A DNA stretch of 64,000 nt, from the NCBI RefSeq assembly GCF_000022145.1, contig NC_011891.1:2926001-2990000 (forward strand). Direction: 5' to 3'. Source of the stretch: Anaeromyxobacter dehalogenans 2CP-1 (GTDB taxonomy: Bacteria; Myxococcota; Myxococcia; Myxococcales; Anaeromyxobacteraceae). A model generated the notes under the pieces. That model was not told the origin of the DNA. It worked only from the letters and a program-made list of their open reading frames with translations, and did not search any database. Positions 48,390-56,569 of this stretch are shown here, piece by piece. Position 1 is the stretch's first letter, and each line of letters begins with the position of its first letter. Position numbers and translations under genes: made by a program.

Positions 48390-48409
48390 CTCTTGACCCC
48401 CATCAAGAG
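48390..48409. repeat. inverted repeat CTCTTGA-6-TCAAGAG upstream of serA
   Basis: A perfect 7-bp inverted repeat with a CCCCCA centre, only 3 bp upstream of the serA -35. It is an operator candidate for a dimeric regulator. It could also act as a weak terminator for the tetR-like gene, but no T-run follows on the minus strand. Confidence 0.5.
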
Positions 48410-48466
48410 AGATACCCGGCGGGAAATTGCCTGGTCCCGATGGGTTCGCGCGGATGCCCTGGCGCG

Positions 48467-48490
48467 GGCGTCGGCGTCGGCGTCGGCGTC
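48467..48490. repeat. hexamer tandem repeat GGCGTC x4
   Basis: Four exact copies of GGCGTC in the gap between the stop of the tetR-like gene and serA. It is a short microsatellite in non-coding DNA with no clear role. Confidence 0.7.
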
Positions 48491-48511
48491 GCCGGCGGGA
48501 CGGCGCGGGCG

Positions 48512-49156
48512 CTACCGCCGCCGCAGCCCGGACAGCGCGTTGTCCACGGCCTGCTGCTTGACCCGGTCGATCTCGGCCTCGCTGCCGGCGGGCACGATCC
48601 CGACCACCATCGCCGACACCGCCAGCTCGAGCGCGCCGAGCAGCCCCGCCGCGCAGATGACCGGGTCGGCGTCGGCGCGCAGCTCGCCGCGCGCCTGCCC
48701 CTGGCGCACCACGCCCGCGACCAGCTCCACCGCCTTCTCGAACGTCTCGCGCGTCGAGCCGGCGCGGAGGCCCTGGGGCGTGCGCGTGACCTCCAGGATC
48801 AGCACCCGCACCGCGGCGGGCGCGGTCTTGTACACGTCGAACACGAACGAGAAGATGCCGGCGACCTTCTCCTCCGCGCTCCCCGGGCCGGCGTCGATGG
48901 CCGCGAGCGCGTTCATGAAGATGGTCCACTGCTCGGCGAACACGCTCTCCAGCAGCTCGTCCTTGTTCCGGAAGTAATGGTAGACGAGCCCGTAGGCGAC
49001 CTCGGCGGCGCGGGCCACGTCGGCGATGCGGCAGCCGTGGTACCCGCGCTCCGCGAAGACGCGGACGGCGGCGTGCAGGATGGCGCGACGCTTCTCGGGC
49101 TCGGCCCGGCCGGCCGCGCCCGCGGAGGGCGCCGGCCGCGTTCTCGCTCGGCTCAC
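48512..49156 (-). CDS. TetR-family transcription regulator
   Basis: About 214 residues from the GTG at 49156; a TTG 12 codons earlier is possible but less likely. The TetR helix-turn-helix is RRAILHAAVRVFAERGYHGCRIADVARAAEVAYGLVYHYFRNKDELLESVF. The ligand-binding helical domain follows and includes FEKAVELVAGVVRQGQARGELRADADPVICAAGLLGALELAV, a pattern close to the FadR/YsiA-like and AcrR-like groups. Targets are unknown; the serA promoter lies downstream. It stands alone between serA and lptD. Confidence 0.88.
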   Translation of the reverse strand: MSRARTRPAPSAGAAGRAEPEKRRAILHAAVRVFAERGYHGCRIADVARAAEVAYGLVYHYFRNKDELLESVFAEQWTIFMNALAAIDAGPGSAEEKVAGIFSFVFDVYKTAPAAVRVLILEVTRTPQGLRAGSTRETFEKAVELVAGVVRQGQARGELRADADPVICAAGLLGALELAVSAMVVGIVPAGSEAEIDRVKQQAVDNALSGLRRR

Positions 49157-49285
49157 CCGCTGATTCTTCGGTCGATCGCGGCCGCCCGGCAACCGCCGAA
49201 TCCGCGCCGGCGGCGATTTACCCTCCCGGGATCGCCCGGCCGCGCACGCAGGGTGAATCCGGCCGGGCTCCCGCCCCCTGGCGCC

Positions 49286-51736
49286 TCAACGCACCGCGGC
49301 GCGCTCGCCCAACCGGGAGAGATCCACCGCGGCCGAGTACGACGTCTCGCCGCAGTCGTTCACCCGGACCACGAGCCGCGCGAGGAAGCAGTGGCACGGC
49401 GAGTTCCAGGTGACGCTCCCGGCGTGCTGCTGCACCTGCCCGGCGTCCACGCGGCGGGTCCCGGCGCCGCTGCAGCGCGCGACCTCGATCGGGCGCACCG
49501 TGAACAGCGCGTCGTAGCCGAGCGTGGCGCCGCCGAGCACGCCGCGGAAGCCGGCCGAGCCCTGCGCCGAGGCGTCGATCGCCGCGGGCCGGAGATCGAA
49601 CAGCGCGTCCACCCCGGCCATGAGCTGGCCGGACGCGCCCGGGCCCACCGCGACCAGCCCGGCGCGGACCAGGTCGCCGCGCCGGTCGGCGGCGGTGATC
49701 GCCCCGTGCAGCTCGGTGAAGTGGTCGAGCCACGACGGGAACCTCGGCGCCGGCGCGGCCACCGCCCGCCCCTGGAACGCGAGGACGCGCCCGGACACCT
49801 CGGCGGTGACGGGGCCGCGGTGCGCCGCGGCCGAGAAGAACGTCTCGCCGGCGACGCCGCCGACGAGGTCGACGTCCTGGCCGAGCTGGAGGCGCAGGCT
49901 GCCGCCGGGCCCGTCGAGGCGGCTCTCCACCGAGGCACGGAGCTGGCGGAAGGTGCCGTCGGACGCGGCGGTCAGCGAGCCGGCGGGCTGGCCCGCGGGC
50001 TCCGCGACGGACACCGGTCCGCGCTGCACGTCGTCGCCCACCCGGTCCCAGACGTCGTACGCGCGCAGCGGCAGCGCCCCGTCCTCCGACCCGAACGCCC
50101 GCGTGCCCGCGCGCAGCTCCAGCCGCGGCACGATCCGGTGGAGCACCGCGCCGTAGCGGCGCGACACCTCGGAGGACAGCGCCGCGCCGCCGACGCCCCA
50201 GGCCACCACCGCCGGCGAGCGCCCGGTGTCGAAGCGGTAGCCGAGCGCGGCGCCGCGCGCGTACGGCGTCACCGTCAGCGCGGACCCGAGCCGGAGCGGG
50301 GCCGCCAGCTCGGCGCGCGCGTCGAGCCGGCTCACGCCCTCGCGCGAGGTGGTGACGAAGCCGCGGGTGGCGCCGGGATCGCCGGCGGTGAACGTGGCGC
50401 CGGTGTCGCCGTTCACGGTGGCGTAGCGCGAGAGGCCGAGCCGCCCGGAGACCTGGACCGGCCCGAGCGCCTCCGGGAGCAGCGTCGCCGCCAGGCCGGG
50501 CCAGCGGTGGAACGTGGGCAGGTCGGCGCCGAACGTGCCGTAGCCGGGCCGCGCGCCGGTGGCGTCCGGGTACCAGCCGGAGGGCGTGAGCGGCTGGTGG
50601 TACGCGGCGCCGCCCTCCACCACCAGCGCGTCGCCGGCGAAGGACGCGAGCAGCGCCGAGCGCCGGTAGTAGGCGCTGCGCAGCAGCAGGTCGCCGGTGG
50701 CGTCGCGGAACCAGACCGGATCGCTCGCGAGCGCCACGTCGGCGCGCAGCCGGCCGGACGCGCCCAGCCGCTGGCCGTGCGTGCCCACGATCCCGAGCCG
50801 GCCACCGCCGGCGCCGCCCGGCTCCCGGTCCTGGTCGTCGATCCCGTGCAGCTCGATCTCCCCGGCCGCGTCCTCGGCCGGGGCCCAGCGCAGCTCGAGC
50901 CGCAGCCCCCAGCCGCGCACCGCCGGCTGCCCGTCGGCCACGTCGGCGCGCGCGCGGCCGAACAGGTACTCGGGGGTGAGCGTCGCGTCCGCGCTCCGGC
51001 CCAGCGTCACGAACACCGGCAGCGCGACCCCGAACCCGGTCGCGCCGGTGGAGGCGACCGAGGGGAACAGCAGGCCGCTCTGCCGCTCGCCGAGCGGGAG
51101 GAAGATCCACGGCAGGATCAGCACCGGCACCGGGCGCTTCACGAACAGGAAGCGCGGGGTGACGTAGAGCACCGGCCAGGACAGGGTGGCGTGGTGCCCC
51201 GGCTCCACCTCCGCGCGCCGGGCGCGCAGCTCCCACGACGGCGCGCCGCCGCCGCAGTCGCACAGGGTCAGGCGCGCGTCGCCGAGGCGCAGGTGGCCGG
51301 AGCGCTCGCCCTCCAGCGTCGCGCCGGTGAACGTGGCCCGGTTGCGGCCCCGCCGGCGCGCGTCCTCGGCGCCGGTGGCGTCGCCCATCGCCACCGGCCC
51401 CTCCTTGAGGAAGGCCACCACGTGCTCGGTCTTGAAGCCGCCGTCCATCACGGCGCGCAGGCCGTCGGCCGCCACCGCCCGGGTCGCGTCGGTGAGCAGC
51501 ACGTCGCCGACCGCGTCCACCTCGCCGGTGGACGGGTCGTACGAGGCGCTCCGGGCGCGCAGCGTCACCACCCCGCGCCGCAGCACCACCCCGCCCTCGA
51601 GCTGGTAGCGGCCGGTGTCGGCCCGGTACGTGACCGAGCCGGCCTCGACCGTCAGATCCTCGGCGGTGGCGGGGATGGACGGCGGGGCGGACAGGGCGAG
51701 CAGCCCTGCCGCGGCGACTGCAGCGAGCGCGATCAC
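49286..51736 (-). CDS. lptD: LPS-assembly protein LptD
   Basis: An 816-residue outer-membrane protein that inserts lipopolysaccharide into the outer leaflet. After a signal peptide comes an OstA/LptA-like beta-jellyroll (VEAGSVTYRADTGRYQLEGGVVLRRGVVTLRARSASYDPSTGEVDAVGDVLLTD) at about 30-140. A large beta-barrel domain follows, with VLYVTPRFLFVKRPVPVLILPWIFLPLGERQSGLLFP at its start, a typical LptD junction. Cys residues occur as CDC near 165 and at the C-terminus; the disulfide pattern is uncertain. The start is GTG. It is the last gene of accD-folC-AMIN-lptD. Confidence 0.88.
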   Translation of the reverse strand: MIALAAVAAAGLLALSAPPSIPATAEDLTVEAGSVTYRADTGRYQLEGGVVLRRGVVTLRARSASYDPSTGEVDAVGDVLLTDATRAVAADGLRAVMDGGFKTEHVVAFLKEGPVAMGDATGAEDARRRGRNRATFTGATLEGERSGHLRLGDARLTLCDCGGGAPSWELRARRAEVEPGHHATLSWPVLYVTPRFLFVKRPVPVLILPWIFLPLGERQSGLLFPSVASTGATGFGVALPVFVTLGRSADATLTPEYLFGRARADVADGQPAVRGWGLRLELRWAPAEDAAGEIELHGIDDQDREPGGAGGGRLGIVGTHGQRLGASGRLRADVALASDPVWFRDATGDLLLRSAYYRRSALLASFAGDALVVEGGAAYHQPLTPSGWYPDATGARPGYGTFGADLPTFHRWPGLAATLLPEALGPVQVSGRLGLSRYATVNGDTGATFTAGDPGATRGFVTTSREGVSRLDARAELAAPLRLGSALTVTPYARGAALGYRFDTGRSPAVVAWGVGGAALSSEVSRRYGAVLHRIVPRLELRAGTRAFGSEDGALPLRAYDVWDRVGDDVQRGPVSVAEPAGQPAGSLTAASDGTFRQLRASVESRLDGPGGSLRLQLGQDVDLVGGVAGETFFSAAAHRGPVTAEVSGRVLAFQGRAVAAPAPRFPSWLDHFTELHGAITAADRRGDLVRAGLVAVGPGASGQLMAGVDALFDLRPAAIDASAQGSAGFRGVLGGATLGYDALFTVRPIEVARCSGAGTRRVDAGQVQQHAGSVTWNSPCHCFLARLVVRVNDCGETSYSAAVDLSRLGERAAVR

Positions 51737-51754
51737 GGGCGCGGGGCCTGGCGC

Positions 51755-53125
51755 CTACCGCGCCGGCGCCGCGGCGGTCTCGGCCGGGGCGGCGTCCGCT
51801 GCCGGCGCGGCCTCGGACGGCGCGTCCGCATCCGCGGCCGGCGCGGACGGGGCCGCGGCGGTGCCCGGGCGCTCGAAGTCGATGGCCAGCGCGTCGCCCT
51901 CGATGCGCTGCTGGTAGGGCACCCGCTCGCGCAGCTTGATGTCGAGGACGTAGCTCGTGCCGTGGCGCGAGGGGGTCACCAGGGCGACCGCCGACTTGAA
52001 GAAGGTCGTGTCGAGGAAGCGCAGGTCGTTGCGCCGGTCCGCCCGCGTGTTCTCCAGCTCGACGCGGATGACGTCCGGCCCCACGTCCTGGATGGTGAAG
52101 CGCGGCGGGACCGTGGTGCGAACGTACACGCGCGACGCGCCGGGGAGCTGCTTGAACCCGACCTCGCGGACGTGCGCCACCGGCGCGACGCCGTCCACCC
52201 GCGCGGCGTCGGGCCGGGCCGCGGGCGCCGCCGCCACCGGGGCCGCGCCGACCGGCTCGGGCGCCGGCCCGGCGGCAGCCGCGACCGGCGCGGTCGCGTC
52301 GGCGACCGGCTCGGCCGCGGGGGAGACGGGCTCCGCCGGGGCCGGGGCCGCCGCGGCCGCAGCCTGCGCCTTCGTCGGCTCGGTGGGCGCTGCCGCCTCG
52401 GCCGCCGCGCGCGCGTCCGCCTGGGCCTGCGCGGCCGCCCGCGCCTCCGCCTCGGCCCGTGCGCTCGCGTCCGCCTCCGCCTGGGCCCTGGCCGCGGCCT
52501 CGGCGCGGGCGCTCGCCTCCTGCGCGGCGCGCGCATCCGCGGCGGCCTGCTCCGCGGCCCGCGCCTCGGCCTCGGCGCGCGCCTTCGCGTCCGCCTCGGC
52601 CTGCGCCTTCGCGCCGGCGTCCGGGGCGCCGCCCACCGCCGCGGCGACCGCCTCCGCCACGGTCGGCGCCGCCGCCGACGCGGCCGGCGCGGCCTCGGCC
52701 GCCGGGGCCTTCGCGACGGCCGCGCCCGGCACCGAGGGCTTCTCCACCTTCACCAGCAGCGTGCCGCCCGACTCCTCCAGCACCGGCGGCGCCACCTCCA
52801 CCTCGAACGCGACCATGACGCGGGCGATCGAGGTCGCGTCGGAGCCGTAGGAGAGGTTCTTCACCACCTTGACGGTGCCGTCGCCGACGCGGACGTCCTC
52901 CGGCACGCCCTCGAAGCGCGACTCGGAGAAGTCGATCACGAAGCGCGGCGGATCGGCCATGGAGAAGGTGGTGAAGCTCGGCTTGCGCGAGCCCTTCACC
53001 GAGAGCACGACCGAGGACCCCGCGTCGCGCACCTCCACCGCGGTGATGACGTTCAGGTCGACCGCCCGCGCGCGGGGGGCGGACGCGGCGGCGAGGGCGA
53101 TCGCGAGGAGGAGGCGAAGACGCAT
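51755..53125 (-). CDS. AMIN-domain secreted protein
   Basis: A 456-residue secreted protein. A signal peptide ends at ARA, then an AMIN domain spans about 22-135 (NVITAVEVRDAGSSVVLSVKGSRKPSFTTFSMADPPRFVIDFSES). A roughly 170-residue Ala/Glu/Arg/Gln-rich low-complexity region built from A(R/E)A(E)AEARA-like units follows, and a second AMIN-like domain (FKQLPGASRVYVRTTVPPRFTIQDVGPDVIRVELENT) covers about 320-425. AMIN domains bind peptidoglycan and occur in PilQ and amidases, but no secretin or amidase domain is present here. It precedes lptD by 18 nt, so an envelope role is likely. Confidence 0.85.
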   Translation of the reverse strand: MRLRLLLAIALAAASAPRARAVDLNVITAVEVRDAGSSVVLSVKGSRKPSFTTFSMADPPRFVIDFSESRFEGVPEDVRVGDGTVKVVKNLSYGSDATSIARVMVAFEVEVAPPVLEESGGTLLVKVEKPSVPGAAVAKAPAAEAAPAASAAAPTVAEAVAAAVGGAPDAGAKAQAEADAKARAEAEARAAEQAAADARAAQEASARAEAAARAQAEADASARAEAEARAAAQAQADARAAAEAAAPTEPTKAQAAAAAAPAPAEPVSPAAEPVADATAPVAAAAGPAPEPVGAAPVAAAPAARPDAARVDGVAPVAHVREVGFKQLPGASRVYVRTTVPPRFTIQDVGPDVIRVELENTRADRRNDLRFLDTTFFKSAVALVTPSRHGTSYVLDIKLRERVPYQQRIEGDALAIDFERPGTAAAPSAPAADADAPSEAAPAADAAPAETAAAPAR

Positions 53126-53153
53126 GAGGGGGCTCCGCGGAAAGGTCGGCGCG

Positions 53154-53182
53154 AGGATAGCACGCGGTCCCAGGGCTCCGAA
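53154..53182 (-). promoter_or_regulatory. promoter TTCGGA-17-TATCCT before AMIN gene
   Basis: Minus strand: -35-like TTCGGA at 53182-53177, a 17-bp spacer, and -10 TATCCT at 53159-53154. GGAG lies 7 nt before the ATG at 53125. It would allow AMIN-lptD to be transcribed apart from folC. Confidence 0.4.
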
Positions 53183-53214
53183 GAATTCCCCAGGATTTGC
53201 AGTCCGATATCCAC

Positions 53215-54441
53215 CTACCCCGGCGCAGGAGCGCCGAGGAGCGCGCGGGCCTCGCCGACCAGGTAGAGCGAGCCCGCCACGCCCACCACCCCGTCCTCGC
53301 CGGCCGCGGCCCGCGCGCAGGCGATCGCCTCCGCGAGCCCCTCGTGCACGTCGGCGGCGACGCCGTGCGCCTCGGCGAGCGCGCGCAGCTCGGGGGCCGG
53401 GCGCGCCCGCGGGCTCGGCGGCGTGACGAGGTGCAGGCGGCGCACCGCCGGCGCCAGCGCCGCGAGCATGCCGGCGTGGTCCTTGTCGGCGAGCACGCCG
53501 AACACGAGCTCCACCGGCCGGCCCGGGTGGAGCGCGGGCAGCGCGGCGGCGAGCGCCGCGGCGCCCTGCGGGTTGTGCGCGCCGTCGAGCAGCACGCCGC
53601 CCAGCTCCTCCAGCCGCCCCGGCCAGCGCGCCCCGGCGATGCCGCGCGCGATGGCGTCCTCCGGCACGGCCACGCCCGCGCCCGCCAGCGCGCGCAGCGC
53701 GGCCGCCGCGAGCGCCGCGTTCGCGCGCTGGTGCGGCCCGCGCAGCGCGACCGGCCCGTCCCAAGCCTCGCCGGCCACCACGAAGGGCGCGCCCCGGCGG
53801 GCGGCCTCCGCGCGCAGCACCCCCAGCGCGCCGGGCGGCTGGGCCGCGTGCACCACCGCGGGCACGCCCGGCTTGAAGATGCCGGCCTTCTCGAACGCCA
53901 CCCGCTCGACGGTGTCGCCGAGGAGCTGGGTGTGGTCGAGGCCGATGCGGGCGATGGCGGTGACCGCCGGGCGGATGGCGTTCGTCGCGTCGAAGCGGCC
54001 GCCCAGGCCGACCTCGATCACCGCGGCGTCCACCCGCGCGTCGGCGAGGTGCAGCAGGCCGGCCAGCGTGGCGACCTCGAAGTAGGTGAGCCGGTCGGCC
54101 TCCCCGCCCGCCTCGTGCCACGGACAGGCGCGCCGCACCGCCTCCAGGGCCGCGGCGAGCACGGCGTCGGAGATCTCCACCCCGTCGACCTGGATGCGCT
54201 CGTTGAACCGGACCAGGTGCGGCGAGGTGTAGAGGCCGGTGCGGAGGCCCGCCTCGCGCAGCGCCGCGGCGGCCATCGCGCAGGTGGAGCCCTTGCCGTT
54301 CGTGCCGCCCACGTGCAGCACGCGGTAGCCGCGCTCGGGGTGGCCGAGCGCGTCGAGCGCGCGCTCCATGCGCTCGAGGCCGAAGCGCATGGCGAGCGGC
54401 TGGAGCGAGGAGAGGTAGGCGTGGGGATCGAGGGGCTTCAC
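53215..54441 (-). CDS. folC: folylpolyglutamate/dihydrofolate synthase
   Basis: A 408-residue Mur-ligase-like enzyme that glutamylates folates. The P-loop HVGGTNGKGST is at residues 43-53. Further motifs are YTSPHLVRFNERIQVDGVEISD, YFEVATLAGLLHLADARVDAAVIEVGLGGRFDATNAI, the GLDHTQLLGDT segment and LDGAHNPQGAAAL. The start is GTG at 54441. It lies 41 nt after accD, a widely conserved accD-folC pair. Whether it also has dihydrofolate synthase activity cannot be told from sequence. Confidence 0.94.
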   Translation of the reverse strand: MKPLDPHAYLSSLQPLAMRFGLERMERALDALGHPERGYRVLHVGGTNGKGSTCAMAAAALREAGLRTGLYTSPHLVRFNERIQVDGVEISDAVLAAALEAVRRACPWHEAGGEADRLTYFEVATLAGLLHLADARVDAAVIEVGLGGRFDATNAIRPAVTAIARIGLDHTQLLGDTVERVAFEKAGIFKPGVPAVVHAAQPPGALGVLRAEAARRGAPFVVAGEAWDGPVALRGPHQRANAALAAAALRALAGAGVAVPEDAIARGIAGARWPGRLEELGGVLLDGAHNPQGAAALAAALPALHPGRPVELVFGVLADKDHAGMLAALAPAVRRLHLVTPPSPRARPAPELRALAEAHGVAADVHEGLAEAIACARAAAGEDGVVGVAGSLYLVGEARALLGAPAPG

Positions 54442-54482
54442 CGGCGGGCTCCGGGCGGCGCGGCCGCCCCGGCGTGCGGCGC

Positions 54483-55343
54483 TCAGCCCACCAGCGACAG
54501 GAGCTGGCGGAGCTTCTCGCGCATCTCCAGGCGCGGCACGATCGCGTCGATCATGCCGTGCTCGAGCAGGAACTCGCTGCGCTGGAAGCCGGGCGGCAGC
54601 TTCTCGCGGATGGTCTGCTCGATCACGCGCGGGCCGGCGAAGCCGATGAGCGCCTTGGGCTCGGCGATCACCACGTCGCCCAGCCAGGCGAAGCTCGCCG
54701 CCACGCCGCCGGTGGTGGGGTGCAGCATCACCGACACGTACGGCTTGCGCACCGAGCGGAAGCGGTGGAGCGCCGCCGAGGTCTTCGCCATCTGCATGAG
54801 CGAGAAGATGCCTTCCTGCATGCGCGCGCCGCCGGTGGAGCTGAACACGATGGCGGGGATGCGGCGCTCGTAGGCGCGGTCGAACACCCGCGCGACCTTC
54901 TCGCCCACCACCGAGCCCATCGAGCCGCCCATGAACTCGAACGCGAACGAGCCGAGCGACACCGGCTGGCCGCCGATGGCGCCCACGCCGGAGATGAACG
55001 CGTCGCGCAGGCCCGACGCCTTGAAGGTGGACCGGAGCCGGTCGCGGTACTTCTTGGAGTCGGAGAAGCCGAGCGGATCCTGCGGGGTGAGCTCCGCGTC
55101 CAGCTCCTGGAACGAGCCCGGGTCGAGGACGAGGTCGAACCGGCGCCGCACCGGCAGCGCGTCGTGGTTCCCGCAGGACGGGCAGACGTTCCAGCTCCGC
55201 TCGTACTCGGCGCGCGGCACCACCTCGCCGCAGGCGTCGCACTTGTACCAGATGCCCTCGCCCTTCGCGGCGGGCGCGGGCTGGGCGGCGGGGGTGGTGG
55301 ACTCCTTCGACTTCAGCTTCTTCTGCTTGGAGAACCAGGCCAT
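54483..55343 (-). CDS. accD: acetyl-CoA carboxylase carboxyltransferase beta
   Basis: A 286-residue beta subunit of the carboxyltransferase that makes malonyl-CoA for fatty acid synthesis. A zinc ribbon is formed by Cys35, Cys38, Cys54 and Cys57 (CDAC and CPSC). The crotonase-fold core includes ELTPQDPLGFSDSKKYRDRL, VSLGSFAFEFMGGSMGSVVGEKV, IVFSSTGGARMQEGIFSLMQM and GGVAASFAWLGDVVIAEPKALIGFAGPRVIEQTI. A TAGACT hexamer lies 9 nt before the ATG, but a GGAAAG ribosome site is also present. No accA is nearby. Confidence 0.96.
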   Translation of the reverse strand: MAWFSKQKKLKSKESTTPAAQPAPAAKGEGIWYKCDACGEVVPRAEYERSWNVCPSCGNHDALPVRRRFDLVLDPGSFQELDAELTPQDPLGFSDSKKYRDRLRSTFKASGLRDAFISGVGAIGGQPVSLGSFAFEFMGGSMGSVVGEKVARVFDRAYERRIPAIVFSSTGGARMQEGIFSLMQMAKTSAALHRFRSVRKPYVSVMLHPTTGGVAASFAWLGDVVIAEPKALIGFAGPRVIEQTIREKLPPGFQRSEFLLEHGMIDAIVPRLEMREKLRQLLSLVG

Positions 55344-55396
55344 GTGCTTTCCAGTCTAGGGCGCGAGCGCGCCCCGGGCGCGGGGGGCGCACCCCG

Positions 55397-56044
55397 TCAC
55401 GCGATGCCCCCGAACTGCGCCTTCACCTGCAGGAACTCGAGGAAGTGGCGGAGCTTCGAGACGTCCGGCACCAGGAAGCCGTCCGGGCGGACGGCGACGA
55501 TCTTCGCCTTCACCAGCTTCGCCAGCGCCTCGTCCGCCTCCTCCGGACGGACGCCCACCCGGCCGGCGAGCTCGCGCGGCGCCACCTCGATCTCGTGGCC
55601 GGCCGGGCCGCGGGAGGCCTTGTCCGCCGCGGTGACGAGGAAGTGCACCACCCGCGACGAGGCGTCCTGGAAGAGCAGGTTCGCGATCTGCTCCTCCGCC
55701 TCCTGCAGGCGGTCCGCCAGCTTCTTGACCATCCGGACGGCGATCTCCGCGTTGCCCCGGATCATCGCCTCGAACGTCAGGGCGTCGATGACCAGCAGCC
55801 GGGCGTCCTCCGCGCAGGTGGCGGTGGCCGATCGGGGCCGGTTGTTCAGGATCGACATCTCGCCGAGGAACTCACCCGGCCCCATCGACGCCAGGATCTT
55901 CTCGACGCCCCCGGCGGTCGTCGAGAGCGTCACCCGCCCCTGCTGCACCACGAACATCTCGCGGCCCGGCTCGCCCTCGCGGAACAGCACGCTCCCGCGC
56001 GGGAACTCCCTGCCGAAGCGCTGGAGGAGCTGATCGTCTGGCAT
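55397..56044 (-). CDS. Crp/Fnr-type cyclic-nucleotide-binding protein
   Basis: 215 residues from the ATG at 56044; an upstream ATG at 56089 would add non-conserved Pro/Gly-rich sequence. The N-terminal cNMP-binding beta-roll (FPRGSVLFREGEPGREMFVVQQGRVTLS, MGPGEFLGEMSILNNRPRSATATCAED) lacks a perfect cAMP phosphate-binding site. It is followed by the dimerisation helix and a winged helix-turn-helix (VAPRELAGRVGVRPEEADEALAKLVKAKIVAVRPDGFLVPD). The HTH is less Arg-rich than in Crp, so DNA binding is likely but unproven. It is divergent from purM. Confidence 0.85.
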   Translation of the reverse strand: MPDDQLLQRFGREFPRGSVLFREGEPGREMFVVQQGRVTLSTTAGGVEKILASMGPGEFLGEMSILNNRPRSATATCAEDARLLVIDALTFEAMIRGNAEIAVRMVKKLADRLQEAEEQIANLLFQDASSRVVHFLVTAADKASRGPAGHEIEVAPRELAGRVGVRPEEADEALAKLVKAKIVAVRPDGFLVPDVSKLRHFLEFLQVKAQFGGIA

Positions 56045-56082
56045 GGGGTCGGGCGGCCGGCCGGCGCCGCCTCGCCTCGAGG

Positions 56083-56094
56083 CCGGCATGCCGG
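56083..56094. repeat. palindrome CCGGCATGCCGG in leader of Crp-like gene
   Basis: A perfect 12-bp palindrome just downstream of the predicted transcription start (about 56101). It could be an autoregulatory site, but palindromes of G and C arise easily in this DNA. Confidence 0.3.
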
Positions 56095-56107
56095 GAGCCG
56101 AACGGCG

Positions 56108-56137
56108 GTCCTAGCCGACCTCGCGGAGGGCTGTCAA
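56108..56137 (-). promoter_or_regulatory. promoter TTGACA-18-TAGGAC for Crp-like gene
   Basis: Minus strand: a perfect consensus -35 TTGACA at 56137-56132, an 18-bp spacer, and -10 TAGGAC at 56113-56108, with a leader of about 57 nt to the ATG at 56044. Confidence 0.65.
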
Positions 56138-56202
56138 CGAATCGCCCCCCGGCGCCGGGCGACACGTCGCGTCAGGGCGGCGGCGCCGCGCGGGCCGCTT
56201 TC

Positions 56203-56230
56203 TTGCGGGGTCAGAGGCCTCCGGTACGAT
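56203..56230 (+). promoter_or_regulatory. promoter TTGCGG-16-TACGAT upstream of purM leader
   Basis: -35-like TTGCGG at 56203-56208, a 16-bp spacer, and -10 TACGAT at 56225-56230. Transcription would start near 56237, giving a leader of about 330 nt before purM. Confidence 0.5.
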
Positions 56231-56264
56231 GTGGGTGTCACCCTCAGAGAACCCGGGAACCTCG

Positions 56265-56321
56265 ATGCGCCTGTCGGTCCTCGTCCTCGCCGCGGCCCTG
56301 CTCGTCGCGGTGGCCTTCTAA
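56265..56321 (+). CDS. 18-residue hydrophobic ORF in purM leader
   Basis: The ORF encodes MRLSVLVLAAALLVAVAF and stops at TAA. It is one hydrophobic helix after a single Arg, so it could be a tiny membrane peptide or a leader peptide. No clear Shine-Dalgarno precedes it (only GGGAAC). It lies about 28 nt after the predicted transcription start and directly before strong hairpins, which favours a regulatory leader peptide. It is too short for homology-based support. Confidence 0.35.
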   Translation: MRLSVLVLAAALLVAVAF

Positions 56322-56336
56322 CGGGGCTGCGCCCCG

Positions 56337-56458
56337 CCCCGCGGAGCGGGTCTCCGCGGGGCCCCACCCTGATGCTCCTGCTGCGCGGGGCCCGTGACCT
56401 CGCGCGCCCGCCTTCGCGGGCTCGCGCGAGGTCCCCGCGGGCGCGCCTGGCGGCGCGC
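56337..56458 (+). promoter_or_regulatory. structured leader with hairpins before purM
   Basis: Four stems are visible. A is 56337-56361, a 9-bp stem CCCCGCGGA/TCCGCGGGG. B is 56359-56393, GGGCCCC/GGGGCCC, sharing bases with A. C is 56396-56433, an 11-bp plus 5-bp stem with a 2-nt bulge and a CTTC loop. D is 56441-56458, a 7-bp stem with a TGGC loop. A and B cannot form fully together. No T-run follows. The rest of the roughly 525-bp gap (56045-56569) holds only the promoters and the tiny ORF described separately; I see no other gene in it. Confidence 0.45.
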
Positions 56459-56569
56459 GGCCGCCGCGGCGATCGGCTGGCTCGAGGCTTCGACCCGCCC
56501 TCCCCGCCCCCCGCGGCGCCCGGGCGCTCGCGGCTTGCAGCGGCCGCGCCGTCGCGGTAAGGCGCAGCC

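Noticed and set aside
55353-55358. TAGACT before accD as a leaderless promoter
   Set aside because: Offset is 9 nt, but GGAAAG forms a plausible ribosome site and there is no -35, so it is not counted in the leaderless set.
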